From the NCBI GenBank assembly GCA_037501455.1, contig CM074858.1, positions 92,974,501 to 93,038,500 on the forward strand: DNA of 64,000 nt. The letters are read 5' to 3'. Shown here in pieces: positions 1 to 10,603 of this stretch (the stretch's first letter is position 1; each line of letters opens with the position of its first letter). The notes under the pieces were generated by a model. It saw nothing but the letters and a program-made list of their open reading frames with translations. It ran no database searches and was not told the origin of the DNA. A program made the position numbers and the translations under genes. The DNA is from Lantana camara (Eukaryota; Streptophyta; Magnoliopsida; Lamiales; Verbenaceae).

Positions 1-629
1 GCTGGACTATTGTTTGGTTATTGTCCATGGATATCCATTTAGCCGACAACCCTGCCTAGGAATAGAATGATGGTCTTAGTATTGTTCTTTGAGCTAAACC
101 AAATTGTTCATGGACTCATTGTTTGGAAATTGTCGTTATGGCTTATTGATAAGAAAATTGGTATGATATTATTTGTATAAAATGGTAAGTTTTTTAAATA
201 TGCTTGATTGGGTAGAGAAAGTCGGGAATTACTTATTGAGTGTGCAGCTCACCGCTTGCTATTGTTTTTCTGATATTTAACCAAGTTTTGAGGTCAGGAA
301 GATGGATTTAGGATCTATTTATTTTATCTAATTTCATATTGTCAAGGACTTCTGTCTTTTTTAATTTCATTAGCTAGTTCGATTAAGATCTGTTTATTTT
401 TCTTATGGGAACTATAGATACTAATGACTTCTCATATATATTTGAGAAGTTGTGTTTTCGAATTTAGATGCTCTGTACCATGAAATATTTGGATCTTATT
501 GAAGGATTTTGCACTCTACTTGGATATTTAGATTAATTGTTTTTCTAAGTTCATGGTTTAAGAGGGCCTTGTGTTGTCGGGATGCAACCGACGGCACGGC
601 CGGTCACATCCTGATTTTGGGGCGTGACA
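1..629 (+). mobile_element. 3' end of a Ty3/gypsy-type LTR (truncated by window)
   Basis: The segment ends in a GC-rich stretch closing with GGGGCGTGACA, a terminus I associate with LTRs of the Del/Tekay type of Ty3/gypsy elements. No tRNA primer-binding site follows the terminal CA; pararetrovirus-like sequence begins at once. It is therefore a 3' LTR or a solo LTR, or an insertion into the pararetrovirus copy. The start lies outside the window, so length and target duplication cannot be judged. The rest of the segment is AT-rich with no coding potential. The lineage call rests only on the terminal sequence. Confidence 0.5.
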
Positions 630-631
630 CA

Positions 632-1490
632 TTAAGACTTAGTCTGCTCAATTTGGGCCTCTAAGTATCTTTGATAAGCTATAAGCTTTGGAATCATTAA
701 TTTATGATGCCAAATAATTTCAAGGCCAGGGGATTTAATATTAGTCCTGACATCAAAAGGACCAATTAAAGGGGGATCGAAATCATATTTGAATTCTTCC
801 CAATTCCAAAGATTTATAACTTGAATCCTAGGGGAATTCATTCCTGCAAAATCAAGCAATATAATAATTAATTTCTTCAAGGAGTTTTTCCTTAAAATGT
901 CTGCTAGAATTAATATGAAAACAAGTATTTTCATATTGACTTTTTCTCTCAATATAATCAATGTTGATTCTTGGATTAAGAATCTCATAATGGATTTTAT
1001 CCTCCCAATAAATAATATTCCTGTCATGCTCATGTAAAGTATACACTATTTTTTCACATAATTATAAATTAGCTTTATCCCAGTTGATAGATTTATAAAA
1101 TCTGTGGGAAGGTAACTCTGGAACTCCTCTGGCTTCACACATCCTGTAAATATTCTCTTGTTAGAAAATCAGGAAGACTATTGTCAGTTCCTTTTTTATA
1201 AACAATTTCAAAATCAAAAGGGGCTAATTGAGCCTGCCATCTAGCAAACATCTGCTTAGAAACTTGATGATCAAAATTTTTATTAAACATATATTTAGCA
1301 GCCTGACAATTTGTCCTAATAACAAATTTTTGATTATATAAATCATCTTGGAATTTTAGAACACACTTAAGAATAGCCAAAATTTCTTTTGCTATAGTAG
1401 CATAATTCTTTTGGCTATCTCTCCATTTCCCAAAATGGAACCTAACAAGATATTCTTGTTGGTTATGAGGAGATTTCTGTTTAGATAATT
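632..1490 (-). pseudogene. Endogenous pararetrovirus (Caulimoviridae) remnant, RNase H and downstream region
   Basis: Read on the minus strand, 1490-1135 encodes the C-terminal half of a pararetroviral polymerase: an RNase H segment with the IRTNCQAAKYMF and FARWQAQLAPFDFEI motifs, ending SLPDFLTRE, which is typical of plant pararetrovirus RNase H rather than Ty3/gypsy. Downstream sequence continues in two overlapping frames (1046-852 and 1033-632) that look like one original reading frame broken by a frameshift and stops. There is no movement protein, coat protein or full reverse transcriptase in the window, so this is a dead integrated fragment. It abuts a gypsy LTR end at 629. It could belong to the florendovirus-like endogenous group, but I cannot assign a genus. 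Confidence 0.75.
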
Positions 1491-1639
1491 ATATCATCTA
1501 GTAATGAATCTAATCGAATCAAAAATTTAGTCCACATGCAATTTTTATGTCACTTGATTCATTTGTTTATGATTTGTATTGACAAATGATAGTTTATTTG
1601 CCTCAAATTAGTTATTAAGCATGTTTATATAATCTTGCT

Positions 1640-2699
1640 ACTATCTCTAATTTTAAGAATGAAATATCTGAATTGAATAGTGAAAATTACAAAATATGGA
1701 AGGGAGTTCTCCTCCATTTGGGTGTACGGGCATTGATTATGCTATTAGGAAAGATAAAAACACATACCGATGAAACCAACACTCAAGCAGAAAAAGCGCT
1801 TTAAGAATAGTGGGAGCGGTCTAATCATTTTAGTGTCATGTTCATAAAGATAAAAGTTCCTACTGGAATCGTGATTCTGTGAAAAAGCATGACGATGTTC
1901 GGACATTACTGAAGGCATTGGATGAACAGTTTGAAACTTCAGATAAGACACCTGTCAACACCTTAATAATGAAATTCTCAAATTTAAAACTCACTAAAGT
2001 AGAGGTGTACGTGACCACATTAATAAGATGAGGATATGGCAACTCAACTTAGAAATCTTGAGTGTGATATATCTGAAAGCTTCCTTGTGCACTACATATT
2101 GAACACCCTTCCTAATCAGTACGACCCATTTAAGATCTCTTACAGACGTAAGAAAAAATTGTCAATTAATGAACTTATGACCATGTGTATTCAAGAGAAG
2201 GTACGATTGGTTATGGAAATGGAAAAAGTGCATTGGTTACCAAAAAAAAAAAAAAAAAAGACTTCTCATGCCATAAGGAGAAGAAGAAATTACTTCCTAA
2301 TGCTGATATCAAAAGGAAATCCAAGTGTTTCTTTTGTAAAAAGAAGGGTATGTAAAGTAGGATTGCATCAAGTGTAAGAAATGACTTGAGAATAAAGGTA
2401 ATTTAACCTAATTTGTCACGTATGAAGCAAATATAGTTGATGTTAATTGTAACACATGGTGGATTGATTTTGGATCTACAATCCATGTCTAGAATTTATT
2501 GCAGTGATTAACCAATCTGAGGGAACCAATGGAAGTGAACGTTGCATTTATTCTGGAAACAAGATGCAGTCATATGTGGAAGCTATTAGACCATGCACTT
2601 TAGTTCTTAAGAGTGGTTTTCTTTTGATTTTAGAAAAGATTTTTTTTGCATAGTTTTTCTAGAAATTTAATTTTAGTTTCAAAACTTTCCATTTGGATA
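1640..2699 (+). pseudogene. Ty1/copia gag and protease remnant
   Basis: The plus strand shows a decayed copia gag: a start with NSENYKIWKGVL, then the central gag (UBN2-type) region around 1990-2230 (NLECDISESFLVHYILNTLP), a lysine-rich linker with a run of A, and a zinc-knuckle-like stretch (KCFFCKKKG) near 2315. The protease follows near 2455-2480 (WWIDFGSTIHV; the usual active site is D-S-G, here changed). The frame shifts several times and carries stops. The segment ends inside the protease-to-pre-integrase linker (FPFGY) where an LTR fragment begins at 2700. It belongs to the same copia copy as the RT pieces at 4582, 6512 and 21215, as shown by order and orientation. Confidence 0.75.
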
Positions 2700-4581
2700 T
2701 GTTGGGAATAGTGACTTAGAAAGCCGATTCGATATAATCCGTTTTGGCATTTTCCTTGTCTTTGAATAATATACGTGTGATATTGATTATATACAAACAC
2801 TTCTTTATATGCAATTGTATGTTTTGTGTCTTTCCTATTACGTGTGCATATATTAAAACTCCCATAATCCATCAGGCTGTTAGAGACTTTGTCATTAGGT
2901 GAATGACAAATAAAACAAGCCCTAAATTAAGTCAGATTAGAAACTAGTCCAAGTCAATGAGTCCAACGAATAGTGGGAGTGTCAATTAGGCTCGATTGAG
3001 GCTTGCTTGTGGGATTGTGTTCTTAAGGAGGATCACCCAGTTTCATGGGGTGTAAAGTGTATAAGTTGATGCATGCACAATACACGAGGGTGCTCATTAT
3101 GAGAATGAGTACATTGAGTTGTCCCGCGTGAGAAGATTCCTAAATGGGAAAGAAAGTTTCCACTTCTAAAAGAGGAAACTTCCAAATTAGAAAACATCTC
3201 ACATATCAATGACATGAGTAATTAATCCTTTGACTTGAGATTCCACTGATGTCTAGTGTGAGCAAAACTATGCAATCTTAGATATAGGTCTAAAAGGGTG
3301 TCGCTCGAGACACCTAAATTATGACTTACGTTGGGGTTACAAAAGCGGCACATGAAGGCATGTGAGAATCAATAAAGGACCTACACTTGCTTAAGGTGAG
3401 AAGATCTCTTATTACATAAGTCGTTCATATACCATCCTAAAACACTCAGTCGAGGTAGTGGATCAAGACATTAAGAAAAGTGTTTCTTGGATTGAGATCA
3501 AATGAATATGAAATGAACTTAGTTTTAAGATTAAAAAAAGTGTTGTGTAATGGTCTTTATTCTCTTTACTCTCTTGATTAAGAAAAGTGTTGTGTGAACA
3601 CCACTAGTCCCAATCCCCGGTGCCACAAGGTAGAAGAATTCTTATTTGTAACATACCTCTTAATACCAGCTTGAACATGCACAACATTATGAGTGATATC
3701 ATTTTGCAAATCAAGAGAATAAAGACCATCACACAACACTTCTCTTAATATTAAAGCTAAGTTCGTTTCATATTCAATTGATCTCAATTCAAGAAACACT
3801 TTTCTTGATGTCTTGATACACTAACTCGGCCGAGGGTTTTAGGATGGTATATGAACGACTTATGCAATAAGAGATCTTCTTGCCTTAAGCAAGTGTAGGT
3901 ACTTTATTGATTCTCAAATGCCTCCATGCACCACTTTCGTAATCCCGACATAAGTTATAATTCAGTTGTCTCGAGCGACCCCCTTTTAGATCTATATCTA
4001 AGATTACTTAGTTTGCTCACATGAGACATCAATGGAATCTCAAGTCAAAGGATTAATTACTTACGTCATTGACATGTGAGATGTATCCTAATCTGTAAGT
4101 TTCCTCTTGTGGAAGTGGAAACTTCCTTTCCCATTTTGGAGTGTTCTCAAGTGGGACAACTCAGTGTACTTGTTCTGATAACAAGCACCCTCGTGTATTG
4201 TGTACACATCAACGTATGCACTTTACACCTCATGAAACTGGGTGATCCTTCTTAAGGACACAATCCCACAACAAGCCTAAATCGAGCCTAATTGACACTC
4301 CCACTGATCGTTGGGCTCATCAACTTGGGTAGTTTCTAATCCGGCTTAAGTTAGGGCTTGTTTTATGTGTCATTCACCAAATGACAAAGTCCCTAACGGC
4401 TTGATGGATTAGGGAAGCTCTAATACATGAGCAGGAAATACACAAAACACGCAATTGCACAAAAAGAAGTGTTTGCCTACGATCAATATCATAATTCTAT
4501 TACTCAAAGATTGTTTGTGATATAAGGAAAGTCCCAAAATGGATTACATTGAATCGGTTTTCTAGGGTACTATTCCCAACA
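2700..4581. repeat. Long inverted repeat made of two family C copia LTR fragments
   Basis: The left arm begins TGTTGGGAATAGTG at 2700 and the right arm ends with the reverse complement, CTATTCCCAACA, at 4581. The arms (about 2700-3570 and 3710-4581) are inverted copies of the LTR 3'-terminal region also found at 5450-6511, 19921-21214, 52650-53721 and 60400-61479. A loop of about 140 bp carries antisense copia pre-integrase coding sequence. The flanks (GGATA and GTAAA) do not match, so this is not one clean insertion. More likely two LTR insertions in opposite orientation recombined, with loss of the integrase region of the host element. Confidence 0.7.
3538..3745 (-). pseudogene. Copia pre-integrase (GAG_pre-integrase) fragment, inverted
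   Basis: On the minus strand the loop of the inverted repeat encodes GLYSLDLQND followed by HVQAGIKRYV and STLWHRGLG, the signature of the pre-integrase zinc-finger region of Ty1/copia polyproteins. The surrounding gag, protease and RT pieces are on the plus strand, so this segment has been flipped. A short sense copy of its beginning (VLCNGLYSL) also occurs near 3544-3570, so part of the domain is duplicated in inverted form. Integrase proper is missing. This is a rearrangement scar, not a gene. Confidence 0.65.
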
Positions 4582-4605
4582 GTAAAACCAATTGGTTGTA
4601 AATGG
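4582..4605 (+). pseudogene. Copia reverse transcriptase, first fragment
   Basis: Twenty-four bases encode VKPIGCKW, the start of the conserved copia RT segment. The reading continues at 6512 and then 21215 once two LTR insertions and their duplicated target bases are removed. The last five bases (AATGG) are the target-site duplication of the solo LTR at 4606-6511. Confidence 0.7.
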
Positions 4606-6511
4606 TGTTGGGAAATACGAAACAGTAATGCAGCAGAATTTAATTTTTTTCCCCAAAAGCAAGATCTAGACTTGCAATTCCTATTCCTGATTCGTAAGGA
4701 TTTAAGAAACTTACTTAAATCGACGCTTTCTTGACACGTTTTGAGCCGACCTTAAACGCGCTTCAAGCGACAAGTCCCTCGAAATTTTTTGAATCTTCAA
4801 GACTCCGAAATTGCAGTCCTCTAGAGTAATAATCCACACCAACCTCGATCACAATCTGAATAATGAGGATGCTATTACTATATTCAGTGTTTAGGCTCTA
4901 GGGGATTGTGTATAGTGATTTGGAGAATTTTTTCTATCACCTTCCCATGGGGTTCAAACCCCACCCTTAAATAGGCTAGGGTGGTTCGAACCCCTTGTCT
5001 TGTGGGGTAAGAATTTCTTATCCTCCAAGACTTTGAATTACTTGGTAGGTAAGAAAGGTTTTGCACTTTGACCAAAAGTCTCATTTTGATCAACTTGCCT
5101 TGCAAGAAATTCCATCTAACTCTCTTAGATATTTTATGGGATATTTTTATTTATTCATAATAAATAAATTAATGTCAACAATTAATTAATTCACAATTAA
5201 TTATATATTGAACATTTAAACTCCAAATTAGGAATTTATAATAATTCATAATTAAATTAAAGTCTATTAAATAATTGATCAAAATTAATTATTTAATTAA
5301 CCACAGAAGGCGTGACACGTGTCTTGCCTAGACACTTGCCCCACACTTGTGGCCCTCTTTCCAATTCCTAATTGGTTTGATCAACTCGTTTAATCGATTC
5401 AAGCCTTAACCCTCGTGATCGAGTATTTGTGTGTGACCCTCTAGGTTCTTTATTCAATTAGTAGTGATCCCCATTAATTAATTCCTAATTAATTAATCAG
5501 TCCATAGATCACACTACCATAGTCTAGCAACAGGTGTGTGACCCCTAGTTGAATAAGAATGTATCAATTCGAAGAACCTTTAAGTCATTAATATATGTGA
5601 AATAAGGCCCTCCTACAACCTATCTCCCAACCAAGATCTAAGGTAAAATAATAACTAGAACCCTAATAATCTCAGTCTTAATGTTAAGTGCATTTCATAT
5701 CCATTTGATCTCGATCCAAGAAACCTCTTTCTTTATCTCGATCCACTGCTTTGACCAAGGACTCCGAGATGACATATGAATGACTAACACAATAAGAGAT
5801 CATCTTGCTAAAGGAAGTGTAGGTCCTTTATCGATTCTCATATGCTTTCATGTGCCACTTGTGCAATCCCAAAATAAGCCATAATTCAGTTTTCTCGAAC
5901 GACATCCTTTTAGGCTTATTTCTAAAACTACAAAGTTAGCTCACATAAAGCATCGATGGAATCTCAAGTCTAAGGACTACTGAATCACATCAATGACTTG
6001 TGAGATATTTCCTAATCTAGAAGTTTCCATTTTCAGAAATAGAAACTTCCTTTTCCATTTAGGAATCTTCTCACATGGGACATCTTAGTGTACTCGTTCA
6101 AATCAAGCGAGCACCCTTATGTATCACGCACGTATCGACTATACACTTTACACCCTATGAAACAAGGTGATCCTTCTTAAGGGCGTGATCACACAAGAAA
6201 GTATCGAGCAAGTCAATTCGACATTCCCACTGTCTTTTGGACTCATCGACTTGGAGTAGATTCTAATCTTAACTTATGTGTTTTAGAGCTCGTTTCATAA
6301 ACCACTTCTCCTAAATGGTCGAGTCCTATAAGTTAATTGGATTTGGGGAGTTCTCACATGCACAGTTAGAGAGAATACACAATCAAACAAATAAAGAAGT
6401 GTTGCCTTATGATCAAATCAGTTCGTTTATTATTAAAAAATTATCTGTGATTCACAAAGGAAAAACACTAAGCGAATTACAAGATCGGCTTTTAGGGTAC
6501 TATTCCTAGCA
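4606..6511 (-). mobile_element. Solo LTR of copia family C (1.9 kb), TSD AATGG
   Basis: The element runs from TGTTGGGAAATACG to CTATTCCTAGCA and is flanked by identical 5-bp duplications AATGG (4601-4605 and 6512-6516). It is homologous along its length to the LTRs of the complete family C copia element at 51457-61479; by that comparison its sense strand is minus. No internal region remains, so it is a solo LTR left by recombination between paired LTRs. It interrupts the copia RT reading frame inside the conserved KWVFKTKR motif. It contains AT-rich stretches with TTAATTAA repeats and the family's 3' part, with several substitutions and indels. Confidence 0.85.
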
Positions 6512-6546
6512 AATGGGTCTTTAAAACCAAGAGGAATTCATTAGGC
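6512..6546 (+). pseudogene. Copia reverse transcriptase, second fragment
   Basis: Thirty-five bases between two LTR insertions encode the next RT residues (WVFKTKRNSLG, sharing duplicated target bases with both neighbours). Its first five bases are the AATGG duplication of the upstream LTR; its last five (TAGGC, 6542-6546) duplicate 21215-21219 across the second insertion. Confidence 0.75.
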
Positions 6547-7858
6547 TGTTGGACAAACTAGTTTGAAACGCAGTGAAAATTTAAAATTTTTCGCAACAAA
6601 GACCGTTTGCTTGCAATTTTTATTCCAAAAACACAACAAAAAAGTTCAAGTATCTTACATAAATTGAAGCTTTCTTGAAACGTTTTGAGCCTCTCAAACG
6701 TTTTCCAAGCGATAATGAATTCTCCATTGATTGATTCTTTTATTCGAAACTCCAAGCAGAAGTCCTCTAGAAGTATCCACACCAGTCCAAAATTCAGATC
6801 AAATAGGTGAGTATATTAGTACTGTAAACTGTGTATTGAAAGAAACAAGAAACGAGAAAAAGAATAGGACAAGAAAATTTTTCCTTCAAAACCCGGATTG
6901 ATGCATGAGAGAATTCTCATATCTGATGAGAAAAAGTCACGTTAGTTTTCTCTTAGGGAAAACATTTTTCTCTTTAACCCTTGTCTAGGGGATTTCCAAA
7001 ATCCAAGTTTTAGTAGTACAGGTTTTCTACTTTTACTTTATCTCCTATTTTTCATTATCCAAATAAGCTTTTATTCTTTTGGAAAAAGAACTCCTAACTA
7101 AAAGTTAGGGTTATTTAATTATTCCAAATCATATTATAATAATTAAATATTTATTCCAATAATGTTTATTCTAATCATATTAGAATAATTATGATGGTAC
7201 TGAAACGGAGAAGGTCACTTTAGCACCAAACACTTTAGATTTATTCGTGGAAGGGAAAGACTATCACAGGCGTTTGAGCATCAGGAACCGGGTTTCCTTT
7301 TGAGCGCGGGTTCTTCCAACTAGGATAACACCAAGAGTTCAAAGTGTGATTAGAATGCAGCTGTAGTGAAGATCATGCAGAGCTTGGGAAGATGAAGAAA
7401 AGCGGAAAATATGCCCAGTTTTAGAGTGTAATGTACTATATAGAAGATGACTTGGGGAAGAATGCAGGGGTTTCTTCCTATTTATATGTTAGGGGTGAGG
7501 GTGCTTTGGGTATTTTGACCAAGTGGTCCCAAACCTGTGTTGCCCTAACACGTGGCGAGCCGTGATGGTATGAAAGCAATGTCTCTGAAAAGTGGGCGGC
7601 GTGTCAGGTACAAGGTGCGCACTGCCCCTGTGTCAGAGGTTTTTGGCGAGGGTAGTGTGATGGGAGGCTCAAGATCTGTCACGCAAGCGTACGGATGCCT
7701 TTCGTAGGACAGATCTTATCGGAGCGAGGGTAGCGCTCGAAGGGACGCACAAGAGGGTTTCCCCTGGCAGATGACCTACGAGCGTCAGTTAAGCGAGCAT
7801 AGGAAATAAAGTGCCCTCGTAAAGTGTTCCTTTGAGAAGGATGACCCTGAGGGGTTAT

Positions 7859-10603
7859 TGTAACGCCCCATTTTTCAATCATGCATTATGTTACCTTATA
7901 TTAAATTTCATAACATTATATGCCTTATATTCTCATGTGTTTATATGAACTTCCATTAACGTGAAAATTACGTGAATTAATTGATAACGTGTCTAATTGA
8001 TATTATGTGACCTTATTTGACCATTTCATAAATTTAATGACTTAATTGCATAACATGAATTGGAGTTAAGTGATCATATTCCATGAGATGAGATTTCATT
8101 GCATTCATTCATATAGACTAGGGACTTAATTGCAAAAGTGATGATTCATGTATTTGAGTGCAAGACTTTAGGATATATGATGAGTTTCCACATTATTCCA
8201 TTCACTTTCTCATCTCATCTAAGAGCATAAGAACACACACATTCACACCTAGTAAATATCGGTTTTTCCACCTTGAGAAGAGGAAAGAAAGATTTCTCCA
8301 TAAATCAAGCTAAAGTTGAGGAATTGAAGAACTAGGAGCATCATCAACAACATATTATCATCTCATCAACCATCTCTTTGATTCAAGGTAGAAATTATAA
8401 ATTCTATGAAATTCTTGAATATATGATCAAGTATGAATTTATGGATTTGAGGATGAATTCTTGCATGATTGGAGTAGAGAGCATGTTGATGATCATTTGG
8501 AGTGAACTTTGCATGAAATTCTTGGATTTCATGAAGATTGGAAGCATGTGTATGTTATGGGTTTTAAGCTTGATTCTTGACAATTTGATGCATGATCCTT
8601 GGTTAGTTTGATAGATGGTTGAAGTATAATGTGTATTTGATGATATGAAATAATTGTTATGATTGGAACTTGGTGTTATAATTGTTTTGGTTGATTTTGG
8701 TTCGGATTTGCCCTGTTTTCCCCTGTTTTGTTGCTGCTGCGTATATGGTCGCGCCCGCGACCAAAAATAGGCCAAAACTGGTCGCGCCCGCGACCCCATT
8801 TTAGCCAAGTTTCGATTTTTGAGAAAATTGGAGAAAATTCGGCCAAAAATACTTGGTCGCGGCCGCGACCATTTTGTGAAGGTTTTTGGTCGCGCCCGCG
8901 ACCCCCTCAAGAAACTGCATTTTATCCAACTTCAAACCAACGCCATTTTCACCTCGGTTTGAATTAAAAAACGTGCCATATAGCGTTGGAAAGTTCTATG
9001 TGTCTACTTTCATATCCAACAAACAAAACTCAATTCCCATTTCTAGAATTAAAGATATTCCAGTTTTCCCTCAACATGTACATTTTCTAAAATTGTCCGT
9101 TTTTGCTAAACTTCACCAAAACCTTTCATATTGCATTCTTTTCACTTCTTTGGCTCCCGTATGTGACTTATATGAGTTATAAACTTGGTTTAGTGATAAT
9201 TATATTCCTACTTGACATTCCTTGATTGTTATTGCATGATATATTGATTAGGGCATTGCCGTGCGTCTTAAATGGTTCATGCGAGTCGAGTCTTACGTAC
9301 ACTTGTCCTTATTGCACAGATTTCCTTCCCGTTGACGAGGAACACGCATCGTAGTTATATCCTTGTTTTGGTCATCACAGGTGAGGTTTAATTTCTAGTT
9401 ATATGTATAGAACCCGTACAACCCTTATGTGACCTTTCGGCCAAAATGTATAAATATATGTATAGTTTTCCATAAATCTCAAATGGTTTACAACTGAATT
9501 ACTACTATTGTACATAATTATTGTTACTGATATTGTTACTGAACTGAATTGATTGTACCAATTGAATGGATTGTGTCTTGGCGAGTAAAGCATGTTCACT
9601 TTGGGCCCGAGGGTAGTGTATTGAGCCAACCGGGAAAGCAAGGGCTGACGGGTAACTCTTGCACTATCCTCACCGATTTTGGGATGACCCCTGAATCCAC
9701 TAGGAGATTAGTGGAGGAAGGAGTTCCGGGTATAGGGAATCATGAACCCTATACTCAATGAGCATGGATGGCGGGGCCTTGCAATCCCCCATCACCCGGA
9801 GGAAGAAGGAGACTGGGGACGGGTCCGGCACCACGGATTGTCCTCGGGTTATTGTCATGATTGCACTTATTGATTGTCTTGCTTGAATACAATATGCACG
9901 AATGCACAATAATTGAACTGCATGATCACCTATTGATTAATAAAGCAAGCACGAATTGTACACAGTCGGAGTAAGGTTGGAGAATTGCCCTCACTCGCCG
10001 GGCCACTGATTGAAATGGATTGTAATTGATTGTATTGTTAAATTGGATAGTTGTAATCTCGGGCGACGATTATTTCTTTTATTAATGTATATTGTTTCAA
10101 CTGGAAAAGACTTTACCCGAGATTATAGCTTGCATGATACGTGCGCTAATATTTATTTAAACCCCTCACTCAGTCTGTGGTAGACTGACACCTCACCATT
10201 TTCAGGTCGTGCAGATCGAGTGCTAGGCGGGGTTTGAGTCCAGTTTACCGTTTTTTGGAGTCTAGCATTAATCTTTCATATTGATGCATGTTTTGAACAC
10301 TTATGAATTTTGGGAATATGATTTGGTACCTGTATGTATATGATATAATGGTATACTTGCAAGTGGAATACTTGATAATGTAAATGTTGTATTGGAACGT
10401 GAAACTAAGTAATGTATAGTTCTATGCTTCCGCTTTTACTTTGAATTATTGTATTATTTGAGGGTATCCCGCCTAGCTAGTGTCGTGTTTTTTAAATTGT
10501 CACCCGTTCGCCATGAGTCCGGTTCATATATGGACTACCCATTTCATGTGTGAGCTAGACTTATGGTGCGGGGGTGTGGCATCTCGGCGTTCCGAGTGCT
10601 ACA
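7859..10603 (+). repeat. Left LTR of the LARD-like element (2745 bp)
   Basis: Directly repeated at 14540-17286 with few differences (for example one extra A near 14818 and several C/G-to-T/A changes in the palindrome cluster). An LTR of 2.7 kb is unusually long compared with the 3.9-kb interior. It holds no supported gene; short reading frames inside it occur in both LTRs only because the LTRs are copies. Confidence 0.88.
8747..8905. repeat. Cluster of four CpG-rich palindromes GGTCGCG-NN-CGCGACC
   Basis: Four copies of a 16-bp palindrome (GGTCGCGCCCGCGACC, or with GG in the centre) lie in about 160 bp of otherwise AT-rich LTR. Each has 7-bp perfect arms and a 2-bp centre. The same cluster is in the right LTR (about 15429-15588), where some copies have decayed by transitions. 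They can form hairpins and are dense CpG sites. Confidence 0.85.

Noticed and set aside
8378..8611. 77-codon frame in the left LTR (repeated at 15060-15293)
   Set aside because: Identical in both LTRs by descent; AT-rich, no domain, no promoter.
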